A stretch of DNA of 64,000 nt from an uncultured OCS116 cluster bacterium (GTDB lineage Bacteria > Pseudomonadota > Alphaproteobacteria > Rhizobiales > TMED25): NCBI GenBank assembly GCA_902613795.1, contig CACMIP010000001.1:106087-170086 (forward strand), in the 5' to 3' direction. Both the position numbers and the translations under genes were made by a program. Below the pieces are notes generated by a model, which saw only the letters and a list, made by a program, of their open reading frames with translations, did no database searches and was not told the DNA's origin. Below are positions 8,046-17,454 of the stretch, piece by piece. Numbering within the stretch: position 1 is the stretch's first letter; every line of letters begins with the position of its first letter.

Positions 8046-10208
8046 ATGATAATCAAAAGATACATATATTTGGCTTGTATTATTATGCTCTTATTTGCAT
8101 CCCCAAATTTATGGGCAAATGAGCATGATACCAAAGATCTATACCCTTCGATATATTTTGAGGCTGATAATCTACTTTACGAAAATGATGGTCAAAATAT
8201 TAAAGCCAGCGGTAACGCAAAGCTATTCTACAAATCTCATGTTGTTGAAGCTGAAGAAATCACATACCTCCAAGAAGTCGACAAGGTAATCGCCTCAGGA
8301 AATGTAACTTTGCTGGATAAAGGTAAGGTGAAAATCACAGCAAATAAAATAACCTTATCGGATGAGTTGAAGAATGGCTTCCTTGAGGGGGCGAATATGA
8401 TCCTCGAAGATGGAAGTAAAATTAGAGCTGATAGGGCAAATATAAATCTTACAAAATCGAGTACTTTTACAGGTGCAAGTTATACTTTTTGTGAGAAATG
8501 TAATAAAGATGATGACTGCCCATACACTTGGGAATTTCAATCTGACGAAGTAGTTCATGATGAGTTAAATAAAAAAATTATCTTCAAGAATATCAAATTC
8601 AATGTGCTAGATAAGACACTATTGCGCTTGCCACAGTTCGCATACCCCGACTTTACTGTTAAGCGCCAGTCAGGATTTCTTATTCCGACTTATTCATTTT
8701 CAAACTTTTATGGTCACGCCATAAAAGTTCCTTATATTTACATATTGGATGAAGCAAGTGATCTGACAATATCTCCATTTATTACAACAAAACAAGGGCC
8801 TCTATTTGATTTTGAATACAGAAAAAAAACAAAAAAAGGCGGAGATATCTATATTAATCCAAATCTCATATATCAGGCAGATCCGTCTGCTGTAGCACCT
8901 GGGGACGAGAAATTTAGGGCAAGCATCCAAACTCATGGGGTCATACCTATCAATAATAATTTTAATTGGGGCTGGGATGCCACATATGCAACTGATGATA
9001 CGTATATGAGAAAGTACAGTCTGGATAGCCGAACAAAATATAATTCCAATATATATGTAGAAGGCCTAAAAGGGCAAAACTATCTAAATATTGCAGCTAT
9101 AAACTACAAAAATTTACTTAATGAGACTGAAACACCTCAAGCGATATTATTGCCGAGAATAGATCATCAATACAACTTTGATCTGCCAAATCTGAAGAAT
9201 CTGAGCTTTGAAAATAACATTGTAAACATACAAAGGGCAAGCGGTGATGAACAAATCAGACTGACATCAGAGTTGAAATGGGATGAGAGATATATCTCAA
9301 ATAATGGTATCATTCTTGAACCAAAACTATCAGTGAGAGCTGATCATTTGCGAACTTTTGATGAATCGGAAAATGAGTACACTAATTTTTCAAGAGTAAC
9401 ACCAAATCTATCCACATCAATTTCATGGCCATTCTTTGATAACGCACCATATGGGAAACAGATTTTTGAGCCAAAGATAGCATTTGGATACGTTGGTGAT
9501 GAAAAAAAGCATTCAGATCTCCTCAACGAAGATGCCCAAACATTCAATTTTAATAGCCTCAATCTTTTTGAAATGAATAGGAGTTTGGGGTTTGATAGGA
9601 TAGATGGTGGATCTAAAATATCACTTGGTGTAAATTATAGTCTTCAAGATGATATCGGAGGGCTACTGAGCGCAAATATCGGTCAGTCTTATCACATCAG
9701 CGGACTCAACTCACTTGCGTCAGACCAATGGTCGGGTACAGATAATTACCACTCTGATATTGTAGGCTCCATATCATATAACCTCAATGATGCTGTTGTT
9801 ATTGACTACAAAACCAGATATGACAGATCTTCCAGTGATAACTCCATCAATGAATTTAATCTCGAGATGCATGATTTTAATAACTACAGTATTGGCATAA
9901 ATTATACTGACATAGAGGCGGAAGCTAATTGGCTAAATTCTGGGCTAAATGCAAATAATCATGTAGCTCTGAGTGAATTATCTGGCTTCCTAGAATTTGG
10001 AATTGCACCGGATTGGTCAATAATTTCGAGTGGAACATTTAATTTAGAGTCAGATGATTTTGTTAGTAACCAAATTGGACTCAGGTATGACGATGAATGT
10101 CTGGCTTTTGATATTGGTTACCGTGAGAATTTATTTACAGATCGTGATATTAAAAAAGATAGGTCAATACTATTCAATTTCGAATTAAAAACATCAGCCT
10201 TAGATTAA
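8046..10208 (+). CDS. lptD: LPS assembly outer-membrane protein LptD
   Basis: A 720-residue outer-membrane protein that inserts lipopolysaccharide into the outer leaflet. A signal peptide covers about residues 1-24 (cleavage near NLWA-NE). An OstA/LptA-like beta-jellyroll follows (about 35-135), then a long beta-barrel domain with alternating aromatic strands to the C terminus. Cysteines at 139, 142 and 148 (C-x2-C-x5-C) sit at the junction with the barrel; such cysteines stabilise LptD in other bacteria, but the pairing here is not known. It sits between lptG and surA, as in other alphaproteobacteria. Confidence 0.93.
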   Translation: MIIKRYIYLACIIMLLFASPNLWANEHDTKDLYPSIYFEADNLLYENDGQNIKASGNAKLFYKSHVVEAEEITYLQEVDKVIASGNVTLLDKGKVKITANKITLSDELKNGFLEGANMILEDGSKIRADRANINLTKSSTFTGASYTFCEKCNKDDDCPYTWEFQSDEVVHDELNKKIIFKNIKFNVLDKTLLRLPQFAYPDFTVKRQSGFLIPTYSFSNFYGHAIKVPYIYILDEASDLTISPFITTKQGPLFDFEYRKKTKKGGDIYINPNLIYQADPSAVAPGDEKFRASIQTHGVIPINNNFNWGWDATYATDDTYMRKYSLDSRTKYNSNIYVEGLKGQNYLNIAAINYKNLLNETETPQAILLPRIDHQYNFDLPNLKNLSFENNIVNIQRASGDEQIRLTSELKWDERYISNNGIILEPKLSVRADHLRTFDESENEYTNFSRVTPNLSTSISWPFFDNAPYGKQIFEPKIAFGYVGDEKKHSDLLNEDAQTFNFNSLNLFEMNRSLGFDRIDGGSKISLGVNYSLQDDIGGLLSANIGQSYHISGLNSLASDQWSGTDNYHSDIVGSISYNLNDAVVIDYKTRYDRSSSDNSINEFNLEMHDFNNYSIGINYTDIEAEANWLNSGLNANNHVALSELSGFLEFGIAPDWSIISSGTFNLESDDFVSNQIGLRYDDECLAFDIGYRENLFTDRDIKKDRSILFNFELKTSALD

Positions 10209-10228
10209 AAATTAGATGAATCAAATCG

Positions 10229-11125
10229 ATGCAAGTATTAAGAGCCTTTTTTACAATATCATTACTAGTAGTTTACCTTTTGTGTTTTGCTTCAATTTCA
10301 AAATCTGAAATCGTCTCAAAGATAATCTTGCTTGTTAACGACATTCCAATTACTCAATCGGATTTTCAACAAAGAGCTGTATTTATTCAATCTAATAATA
10401 CACAACTGAGTGTGAGTGCGGTCTCCAGCCGAGCTGTTCAGGAATTGATTGATGAGGCAATAAAAGTAGATGCCTCGAAAAGCATGGGGATTACTTACTC
10501 CACTGATGAAGTTGCGTTAGCGCTCGATAAACAATTAAAAGCTCAGGGAACGAGTCTTGAAAAATATGCCGAAAAACTAAGCGCTGATGGTAGCGATATA
10601 AAAACAGTTATTAACGCTAGAATTGCTGCTACGGTATGGAATCAATATATTATCAGAAAATTTCGAAAGTATGCTGACATTACAGTAAGCGAAGTTGATA
10701 AATATAAGAGGGACTTACTTGAAAAGGAGATCTTTCATGTACAAATATTGAAAATACAAAATAGGGATATGTCCCCAGAAAAACTATATCTTGCAGAAAA
10801 TATATCGACAAACTTTCAGAGCTGTGCAAATAACTTAGCCTTATATAAAGATCACCCTGATATTGAAGTTGATGATATTTTTGATATACGAATTAATGAA
10901 TTAGATGAGCCTTTTAAAACGCTTCTAAACCACAAAAGCGATCAATTTTTACTTCCTATGCAAGTAATTGATAATGAATTAGTAGTGATGATAAATTGCA
11001 CTCCTAAGAAAATGATATCTGATTTCGAGGTTCAAAATATTCTAATTTCTAACCAGCTCGAGGCATACTCCGAGAAAGAGCTACGTAACCTAAGGCAGGA
11101 TAGTGTTATTGAAGACAAAAAATAA
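10229..11125 (+). CDS. surA: SurA-like periplasmic chaperone, reduced
   Basis: A 298-residue secreted protein with a signal peptide (about 1-27) and a SurA_N chaperone domain: VNDIPITQSDFQQRA at the start, then helices to about residue 165, then the typical SurA end, LRQDSVIE. SurA guides beta-barrel proteins such as LptD through the periplasm. Proteobacterial SurA usually has 400 or more residues with one or two parvulin domains. Here only a short, poorly conserved segment (about 165-255) stands in their place, and I see no GGDLG-type parvulin motif. It probably works as a chaperone without isomerase activity. Gene position between lptD and pdxA supports the assignment. Confidence 0.8.
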   Translation: MQVLRAFFTISLLVVYLLCFASISKSEIVSKIILLVNDIPITQSDFQQRAVFIQSNNTQLSVSAVSSRAVQELIDEAIKVDASKSMGITYSTDEVALALDKQLKAQGTSLEKYAEKLSADGSDIKTVINARIAATVWNQYIIRKFRKYADITVSEVDKYKRDLLEKEIFHVQILKIQNRDMSPEKLYLAENISTNFQSCANNLALYKDHPDIEVDDIFDIRINELDEPFKTLLNHKSDQFLLPMQVIDNELVVMINCTPKKMISDFEVQNILISNQLEAYSEKELRNLRQDSVIEDKK

Positions 11126-12122
11126 AAAATTACCCATCGCCCTCACAATGGGTGATCCTGCTGGTATTTCAGCTGAGATTACAGTCAATGCATGGTCATC
11201 AAGGTCTGCGGTAAAAATACCTCCTTTCATTTTTTTTGGTAGTGAAGAATTACTTCATAGGCGAGCTGATTTAATTGATTGCAAAATAAAAACAAAAAAA
11301 ATTTGTAAAGCGGAGATGGATTTGGCTGTGGATATATTTAAGGAATTTATACCTGTTTTTGATATCCCGATTATGAGAGAAACTATTGGTCAATATTCAG
11401 AAAAAAATGATCAAAAAATAATGAAGTCAATTTTAACTGCATACGACTCAATCAAGAGCGGCCTGACATCGGCTATCGTTACAAATCCTGTAAATAAAAA
11501 CTCTCTGCTCTATGAGGGTGTAAAATTTAGCGGCCAAACCGAACTCTGCGCCCACCTTTGCCAATCCAAAAATCCAGTTATGCTGATGATGAGTGATGAA
11601 CTTAAGATTGTCCCGCTCACACGCCATATTCCAATCAGCGAGGTTTCACAATCGATCAACAAGTCATTATTGATGAATACAGTTAAAATAATCAGCAATG
11701 ATTTGAAAAAGTATTTCAACATATCTCAGCCCCGGATCGTCGTAACAGGCCTGAATCCTCATGCAGGAGATAATGGATTAATTGGAAATGAAGAAATTAA
11801 TGTAATTGATCCAGTGATAAAAGAACTTCAGAGTGAAAATATTAATATTCACGGACCCGCTTCTGCTGATAGCCTTTTTAGTGCTGGCAATACTGATTTT
11901 GATATAATCATTTGCATGTATCATGACCAAGCATTAATTCCAATTAAAACTATCTCAAATTTCACTGCAACAAATATAACACTTGGCATTGATATTATAC
12001 GAACGTCACCAGATCACGGAACGGCATATCAAATTGCAAAAAAGGCAATTGCAGACCCAACTAGCTTAATAAGATCACTAATAATCGCAGACCAAATGGC
12101 AGAAAGAAATGCCAGAAGATAA
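11103..12122 (+). CDS. pdxA: 4-hydroxythreonine-4-phosphate dehydrogenase
   Basis: A 339-residue NAD-dependent enzyme of the DXP-dependent pyridoxal phosphate pathway. Motifs include TMGDPAGIS near the N terminus, GLNPHAGDNGLIGNEE near residue 210, MYHDQALIPIK near 270, and TSPDHGTAYQIA near 300; the His residues in these are the metal ligands. The start is GTG at 11103 inside the end of surA; a TTG two codons on is an alternative. The surA-pdxA-rsmA order is conserved widely in proteobacteria. Confidence 0.95.
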   Translation: MLLKTKNKKLPIALTMGDPAGISAEITVNAWSSRSAVKIPPFIFFGSEELLHRRADLIDCKIKTKKICKAEMDLAVDIFKEFIPVFDIPIMRETIGQYSEKNDQKIMKSILTAYDSIKSGLTSAIVTNPVNKNSLLYEGVKFSGQTELCAHLCQSKNPVMLMMSDELKIVPLTRHIPISEVSQSINKSLLMNTVKIISNDLKKYFNISQPRIVVTGLNPHAGDNGLIGNEEINVIDPVIKELQSENINIHGPASADSLFSAGNTDFDIIICMYHDQALIPIKTISNFTATNITLGIDIIRTSPDHGTAYQIAKKAIADPTSLIRSLIIADQMAERNARR

Positions 12123-12951
12123 AAATCATAATAATCAATACAAAAAAAATCTTGAACAATCAGGCATTCATCCATCAAAGAAATTAGGTCAGAATTTTAT
12201 ATTTGATAAAAATATCTTAAACAAGATAACCAGTTTGATTAATCCTGATGCTTGTGATTTGGTTATCGAGATAGGTCCTGGCCTCGGTGGTTTGTCTGAG
12301 GCACTCTTAAATAATAACGTAAAAAAAATTTTACTATTGGAGAAAGATAGACAATTCACGCAACTCCTTAATGCGCTTAAATCAAAATATCCAGATCAAA
12401 TTGATATTATTTTTGAAGACGCAATAAATTTCAATTTCGATATTGAGAATTATAAAAATATTACAATTATTTCTAATCTTCCTTACAATGTAGCAACTAA
12501 AATACTGACAACATTGATCAATACACATCATTCAACAAATAAATTGAAAAACATGGTCTTAATGTTTCAGAAAGAAGTAGCACAGAGAATTACCGCAAAT
12601 TACGGTAATAAGCACTATGGAAGAATATCTATTATATCACAATATTTGTATCAATGTAATGTTGAATTTGATCTAAATCCAGCAGTCTTTTATCCGAAAC
12701 CCAAGGTGGACTCATCAATAGTATCATTCAAAAGCCTTGAGAGGAAATCGGGTCCAGACATAAAAGTACTGGAAAGTATTACAAGGGCAGCTTTTAGCCA
12801 AAGAAGAAAAAAAATAAGGACAAGCTTAAAAGGCATAATAAGCCAGACTGATTTAGCAGAGAAACTAAATATTAATGTTGATTTGAGGGCGGAACAATTA
12901 TCAGTAAATGAATATCTTAAAATATCAGAATATTTAGAGAAACTAAGCTAG
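12109..12951 (+). CDS. rsmA: 16S rRNA dimethyladenosine transferase (RsmA/KsgA)
   Basis: A 280-residue SAM-dependent methyltransferase that dimethylates two adjacent adenosines near the 3' end of 16S rRNA during small-subunit maturation. KKLGQNFIFD near the N terminus, the SAM motif IEIGPGLGGLSEAL (about residue 50) and the catalytic motif NLPYNVATKI (about 124) are all present. FYPKPKVDSSIV and FSQRRKKIRTSL occur in the C-terminal half. It overlaps pdxA by 14 bases. Its stop overlaps the stop of the convergent gmk by four bases. Confidence 0.95.
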   Translation: MPEDKNHNNQYKKNLEQSGIHPSKKLGQNFIFDKNILNKITSLINPDACDLVIEIGPGLGGLSEALLNNNVKKILLLEKDRQFTQLLNALKSKYPDQIDIIFEDAINFNFDIENYKNITIISNLPYNVATKILTTLINTHHSTNKLKNMVLMFQKEVAQRITANYGNKHYGRISIISQYLYQCNVEFDLNPAVFYPKPKVDSSIVSFKSLERKSGPDIKVLESITRAAFSQRRKKIRTSLKGIISQTDLAEKLNINVDLRAEQLSVNEYLKISEYLEKLS

Positions 12952-13616
12952 TCTTTCAACCTTTCCGATAACTCTTCAAGCAATTGATCGACATGCTCAC
13001 TAATATTTGTGGTGTTTGCCTTAGTTATTTTCATTTTTTCAGAAGTAACTATTGATTTTAATTCTGAATATGCCACATCGAGATCATCATTGATAATTAC
13101 GTAATCATATTCATTCCAGTGCTTTATTTCGTCATATGCCGCATTCAGTCTATTTTTTATTGTATCAATTGAGTCTTGGTCCCTCTTTATTAATCTACCC
13201 ATCAATTCAGTTGCTGTTGGTGGCAGTATGAATACCGAAATGATATTATCTTCATAATTATTTTTTAATTGAGCCGCGCCTTGCCAATCAATATCAAAAA
13301 TCACATCATTTCCAATTTGGATATTTTCAATTACCCGCTCTTTTGGGGTCCCATAATTAAAACCAAAAACATTTGCATGTTCTAAAAGGTTGCCATCATC
13401 AACCATTTTATTAAAAACTTGATCATCTACGAAATAATAGTGCAAGCCCTCCTCTTCATTATCTCTTTTCTTCCGAGTTGTAACAGATATCGATAATACC
13501 GCATTCTTGAGATCTGAAACTAACTTTCTTGTTAAGGTAGTTTTTCCTGCACCAGACGGCGATGATATTATTATCATAACACCTTTTTGTCTGGCTAAAT
13601 TTATATTCATAATCAC
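12948..13616 (-). CDS. gmk: Guanylate kinase
   Basis: A 222-residue enzyme that phosphorylates GMP to GDP. The P-loop SSPSGAGKTTL lies near residue 18, followed by the GMP-binding blocks SVTTRKKRDNEEEGLHYYFV and FDIDWQGAAQL, and the lid region GRLIKRDQDS. The frame begins with GTG at 13616; an ATG two codons downstream is an equally good start, as neither has a strong ribosome-binding site. It follows fabF by three bases, so it is co-transcribed with the fatty-acid genes. Related genomes often have mltG and yicC between the two. Confidence 0.95.
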   Translation of the reverse strand: MIMNINLARQKGVMIIISSPSGAGKTTLTRKLVSDLKNAVLSISVTTRKKRDNEEEGLHYYFVDDQVFNKMVDDGNLLEHANVFGFNYGTPKERVIENIQIGNDVIFDIDWQGAAQLKNNYEDNIISVFILPPTATELMGRLIKRDQDSIDTIKNRLNAAYDEIKHWNEYDYVIINDDLDVAYSELKSIVTSEKMKITKANTTNISEHVDQLLEELSERLKD

Positions 13617-13619
13617 TTA

Positions 13620-14876
13620 TTAGACTTTAGTAAAAATCAATGACGCATTCGTCCCACCAAAACCAAATGAATTGCTTAGCGCGCTGTTGACCTCGCGTAT
13701 GAGTGATTTTTTTGGCACCAGATTTATTTTTGTATCAACGCAAATATTATCAAGATTTAAGGTGGCTGGTATTTTTCCTGTATTAATTGCCATTATTGAA
13801 AATATTGCCTCGACTGAACCCGCCGCACCCAACAAATGTCCAATAGATGACTTTGTTGATGACATATATAAATTTTTACTGTGTTCTCCAAATAATCTCT
13901 CTACAGCCTTTATTTCAATTTCATCCCCAGCTGGTGTAGATGTTCCATGAGCATTTACATAGTCAATCTTGTTGTGGGCGATACCAGAATTATTTAGCGC
14001 AGCTTTCATTGATCTAAAACCGCCATCCCCGTCTTCTGATGGTGAGGTTATATGGAAGGCGTCACCAGACAAGCCATATCCCTTGACCTCTGCATAAATT
14101 TTTGCTCCGCGTTTTAATGCATGCTCATACTCCTCGAGTACAACTACCCCTGCACCTTCACCCATAACAAAGCCATCTCTATCCTCGTCAAAAGGTCTTG
14201 ATGCCTTTGTAGGTTTATCATTAAATGCAGAAGATAGAGCTCTACATGCTGCAAAACCAGCTATGGATAACCTACATAAAGGAGACTCCGCTCCACCCGC
14301 AACCATAATGTCCGCATCTCCAAATGCAATTAATCTTGATGCATCACCAATGGCATGAGACCCTGTTGAGCAAGCTGTAACCACAGAGTGATTCGGTCCT
14401 TTAAAGTTATTTCTTATTGATACATGTCCGGATGCAAGGTTGATTAGTCGACCAGGTATGAAGAATGGTGATATTCTTCTCGGCCCTTTATCTCTCAAAA
14501 TAATTGCAGCATCTTCGATTCCTTGTAATCCACCAATACCAGATCCAATCAGCACGCCTGATCTAATTTCTTTGTCATAGGTATCAGCAACCCAACCTGA
14601 GTCTTTGATTGCTTGATCAGAGGCACAAATTGCGTAAGTAATAAACTCATCTACTTTTCTTTGCTCTTTAGGGTCAAGCCAATCATCAGGATTATAGGAT
14701 CCGAGCTCACCACCTCTCGGTATTTGCGCAGCTATTTTTACAGGTAGATCTTCTGTGTCAAAATTCTCAATTTTGCCTATGCCAGAATTACCTTTTATGA
14801 GATTGTCCCAAACAAAGTCAACCCCAACCCCAAGAGGAGTTACTAAACCAAGTCCAGTAACAACAACACGTCTCAT
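13620..14876 (-). CDS. fabF: 3-oxoacyl-ACP synthase II
   Basis: A 418-residue condensing enzyme that elongates acyl-ACP with malonyl-ACP. The catalytic triad is visible: Cys in VTACSTGSHAIG (about residue 165), His in NAHGTSTPAGD (about 308) and His in STKSSIGHLLGAAGS (about 346). The N terminus RRVVVTGLGLVTPLG and the C-terminal glycine-rich NSFGFGGTNAS are standard. It sits 12 bases after acpP, the usual acpP-fabF arrangement, and FabF acts directly on ACP-bound substrates. Confidence 0.97.
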   Translation of the reverse strand: MRRVVVTGLGLVTPLGVGVDFVWDNLIKGNSGIGKIENFDTEDLPVKIAAQIPRGGELGSYNPDDWLDPKEQRKVDEFITYAICASDQAIKDSGWVADTYDKEIRSGVLIGSGIGGLQGIEDAAIILRDKGPRRISPFFIPGRLINLASGHVSIRNNFKGPNHSVVTACSTGSHAIGDASRLIAFGDADIMVAGGAESPLCRLSIAGFAACRALSSAFNDKPTKASRPFDEDRDGFVMGEGAGVVVLEEYEHALKRGAKIYAEVKGYGLSGDAFHITSPSEDGDGGFRSMKAALNNSGIAHNKIDYVNAHGTSTPAGDEIEIKAVERLFGEHSKNLYMSSTKSSIGHLLGAAGSVEAIFSIMAINTGKIPATLNLDNICVDTKINLVPKKSLIREVNSALSNSFGFGGTNASLIFTKV

Positions 14877-14888
14877 CTTTTTCTGAAT

Positions 14889-15125
14889 TTAGGAGTCTTG
14901 CTTCTCAAGAAATGAGATCGCATCACCAACAGTTTGAATAGTTTCAGCTGCATCATCTGGAATTTCTACATTAAATTCCTCTTCAAATGCCATAACTAGC
15001 TCTACAGTATCTAAACTATCAGCACCAAGATCGTCAATAAAGCTTGCTTTTTCTTCTACTTTATCTGCCTCTACTCCAAGATGCTCGATAACAATTTTTT
15101 TTACGCGGTCAGCAACATCACTCAT
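14889..15125 (-). CDS. acpP: Acyl carrier protein
   Basis: A 78-residue acidic protein that carries growing acyl chains on a phosphopantetheine arm. The attachment serine is in the signature [12 protein letters not shown] (Ser near residue 36). Length and the four-helix pattern are typical. A roughly 105-base AT-rich gap separates it from fabG, long for this genome, so it may have its own promoter; I could not pick one convincingly from the A/T background. A GAGGT ribosome-binding site precedes the ATG. Confidence 0.98.
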   Translation of the reverse strand: MSDVADRVKKIVIEHLGVEADKVEEKASFIDDLGADSLDTVELVMAFEEEFNVEIPDDAAETIQTVGDAISFLEKQDS

Positions 15126-15230
15126 TTTTTACCTCTGTAACTATTAAATTATAATTTATATAAGTATTAATATATTTATAAATATTTAACTACAATCAAA
15201 AAATTTATTTTTGCCATATAAATATTGGGG

Positions 15231-15968
15231 CTAGCGCATCACCATGCCACCATTGACATGAATTGTCTGTCCTGTAATATAGTCAGACATGTGACTCGAT
15301 AGGAAAAGGCAGGCCTCGGCAACATCACTGGGTAATCCGAGTTTTGCCATCGGTATTCTTCCAATAATTGCTTCCTTTTGCTTTTCGTTTAGTGAGTCAA
15401 TCATATCAGAGTCAATCATACCAGGTGCAACACAATTAACTGTAATACCCCTAGTTGCCACTTCCATCGCTAGTGATTTTGTGAAACCGACTAAGCCGGA
15501 TTTTGATGAAACATAATTTGTTTGTCCCGGATTACCAGAAAAACCGACTACCGATGAAATAGAAATAATTTTTCCATGCCTCTGTTTAAACATCTGCTTT
15601 GTAATATTTTTTGTTAATTTATATACAGATGTTAAATTCATATTAATGACATCGAACCAATCATCATCTTTCATCCGGATCAATAAATCATCCCTCTTTA
15701 TGCCAGCATTATTTATGAGAATATCAATTGTTCCAAAATCACCGATTACATCCTCTGATAGTTTATTTATATTGCTTAGATCGGATAAGTCGCAAGGATA
15801 TATTAAATGATCATTACCCAAATCCGCCTGGAGTGACATTAATTTATCAATATTTGTTGCAGATAAGGCTACTTTTGCCCCCGAAATTGAGAGTTTTTTT
15901 GCAATTTCTTTCCCAATACTGCCTGTTGATCCAGTTAAAAGAACTGTTTTACCTTTTAATATACTCAT
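15231..15968 (-). CDS. fabG: 3-oxoacyl-ACP reductase
   Basis: A 245-residue short-chain dehydrogenase that reduces 3-oxoacyl-ACP with NADPH. The cofactor motif TGSTGSIGKEIA lies near residue 12 and NNAG near 86. The catalytic Ser and the YVSSK pair (Tyr-x3-Lys) fall near residues 138-155, and the C-terminal GQTIHVNGGMVM is typical. Its place between fabD and acpP makes FabG the most likely identity among the several SDRs in this window. Confidence 0.95.
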   Translation of the reverse strand: MSILKGKTVLLTGSTGSIGKEIAKKLSISGAKVALSATNIDKLMSLQADLGNDHLIYPCDLSDLSNINKLSEDVIGDFGTIDILINNAGIKRDDLLIRMKDDDWFDVINMNLTSVYKLTKNITKQMFKQRHGKIISISSVVGFSGNPGQTNYVSSKSGLVGFTKSLAMEVATRGITVNCVAPGMIDSDMIDSLNEKQKEAIIGRIPMAKLGLPSDVAEACLFLSSHMSDYITGQTIHVNGGMVMR

Positions 15969-15984
15969 ATTATATTCCTTGAAT

Positions 15985-16929
15985 TTAAACTAATATAAAA
16001 TTATCAATTTGATCGGGCACCTCAATGGATTGTGAGTCCATTGTGCTGTCTATTCTTTTTGAGAGCCCCGTCAAAACCTTTCCTGCACCGATTTCAAATA
16101 TCTTTTCAATACTATTTTTTTTAGCATATTTGATTGTCTCGACCCACCTTACCCTTCCTGTAACTTGCCTTACCAGTAATTCAGTAATTTTTTCTGCTTG
16201 CGTCTCTGGTTTGGCATTTACATTTGCTATTATCGGGGTAATTGGATCAATAATATTTGACTCAGCAAGCGCTTCGCGCATTGCGTCTGCCGCCGGCTGC
16301 ATAAGGCTGCAATGAAATGGTGCGCTTACTGGAAGTTTTAAAGCTTTTTTTGCACCAAAATTTGCAGATAACTCAATCGCGGCATCTATCGCCTCAAGGT
16401 GCCCACTAATGACAACTTGCCCAGGAGCATTGTCATTGGCAACATTGCAGACCAGATCAGCCCTTTGATCATTTATGCGCATTATCAATTGTTCTACTTC
16501 TTCAATTGAACTACCAATTAGAGCAGCCATTGCCCCCTGCCCAATTGGAACCGCCTTTTGCATCGAAATACCGCGAAGTTTTAACAGCCTCGCAGCGGTT
16601 GCTAACTCAAGTGATTTTGTGGCAACCAGCGCAGAATATTCACCCAACGAATGTCCTGCACAATATCCAATCTTACTAAAATCAATCCCTATTTCATTTT
16701 CTAAAACACGAAATATTGCAATGCTTGCAGACATAATTGCTGGTTGTGCATTTTCGGTTTTTGTCAATTCTTCAATATCTCCGTCCCACATAATTTTTGA
16801 CAGGCTTTGAGATAATGACTCATCTACTTCATCAAATACATTCCTCGCAGCTACAAAATTTTCAGAGAATGTTTTTCCCATACCAATATGTTGACTGCCT
16901 TGACCAGGAAAAACTAATAAATTTCTCAT
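15985..16929 (-). CDS. fabD: Malonyl-CoA-ACP transacylase
   Basis: A 314-residue enzyme that loads malonyl groups onto ACP. The N-terminal FPGQGSQHIGMG, the nucleophile motif GHSLGEYSAL (Ser near residue 93) and the catalytic His in SAPFHCSLM (about 200) are all present. It is the first gene of the fabD-fabG-acpP-fabF-gmk run. It is transcribed away from rpsF, and the shared gap holds a perfect 9-bp-arm palindrome containing a TATAAT on each strand. Confidence 0.96.
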   Translation of the reverse strand: MRNLLVFPGQGSQHIGMGKTFSENFVAARNVFDEVDESLSQSLSKIMWDGDIEELTKTENAQPAIMSASIAIFRVLENEIGIDFSKIGYCAGHSLGEYSALVATKSLELATAARLLKLRGISMQKAVPIGQGAMAALIGSSIEEVEQLIMRINDQRADLVCNVANDNAPGQVVISGHLEAIDAAIELSANFGAKKALKLPVSAPFHCSLMQPAADAMREALAESNIIDPITPIIANVNAKPETQAEKITELLVRQVTGRVRWVETIKYAKKNSIEKIFEIGAGKVLTGLSKRIDSTMDSQSIEVPDQIDNFILV

Positions 16930-16964
16930 TTTAATACCTTTTTTGTTGCAAAATTTATTACTTC

Positions 16965-16985
16965 ATTATAGTAATCTACTATAAT
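16965..16985. promoter_or_regulatory. Perfect palindrome between fabD and rpsF
   Basis: ATTATAGTA at 16965-16973 and TACTATAAT at 16977-16985 are exact reverse complements separated by ATC. Each arm ends in TATAAT read on one of the two strands, so the site could be a pair of divergent -10 boxes, an operator, or both. The reverse-strand TATAAT is about 35 bases before the fabD start, a sensible promoter distance. A similar 9-3-9 dyad with the same ATC centre occurs at 34839-34859. Confidence 0.45.
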
Positions 16986-17000
16986 TTTGTTATCAAAATA

Positions 17001-17029
17001 TTGACGCGCCTTATTTGGATTTGAATATT
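17001..17029 (+). promoter_or_regulatory. rpsF: Candidate rpsF promoter
   Basis: TTGACG at 17001-17006 is a five-of-six match to the -35 consensus in DNA that is otherwise nearly all A/T. A weak -10 (AATATT) starts at 17024 after a 17-base spacer. That would start transcription about 70 bases before rpsF, leaving room for a leader. The -35 is the stronger part of the prediction. Confidence 0.35.
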
Positions 17030-17106
17030 AAATTATTTTATATTGCTTAATATATTTGATAAACATATATATAGTTATAGTAGAATTTTACAGGATTTAA
17101 TAGAAT

Positions 17107-17451
17107 ATGCCATTATATGAACATGTTTATTTAGCTCGGCAAGATATCACAACACAGCAAGTTGAGGCTATAAACAATTCCATTGAAGAGTTAATAAAGA
17201 AAGATGGTGGTAGTATTAGTAAAGTTGAATATTGGGGCTTGCGCCAACTGGCATATAAAATAAAGAAAAATAGGAAAGCGCACTACACACTTATGAATAT
17301 TAATGCGCCATCTGAGACTTTAATAGAACTGGACAGGCAAATAAGCCTAAACGAAAATGTGCTAAGGCATTTGACTGTAAAAGTAAATAAATTTGAAGAA
17401 ACACCATCGGTTATGATGGATTCCAAATCAAGCGACACAAAAGAAGATTAG
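17107..17451 (+). CDS. rpsF: 30S ribosomal protein S6
   Basis: A 114-residue protein of the central domain of the small subunit. It opens with PLYEHVYLARQDITTQQ and contains VEYWGLRQLAYKIKKNRKAHY, both S6 signatures, followed by RHLTVKV. The short C-terminal tail is polar. It is followed by rpsR after three bases; S6 and S18 bind 16S rRNA as a pair, and their genes are adjacent in most bacteria. Confidence 0.96.
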   Translation: MPLYEHVYLARQDITTQQVEAINNSIEELIKKDGGSISKVEYWGLRQLAYKIKKNRKAHYTLMNINAPSETLIELDRQISLNENVLRHLTVKVNKFEETPSVMMDSKSSDTKED

Positions 17452-17454
17452 TAA

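Noticed and set aside
13672..13950. Long open frame opposite fabF
   Set aside because: It is an antisense shadow of fabF; similar shadows opposite pepA, guaB, fabD and ilvD were dismissed for the same reason.
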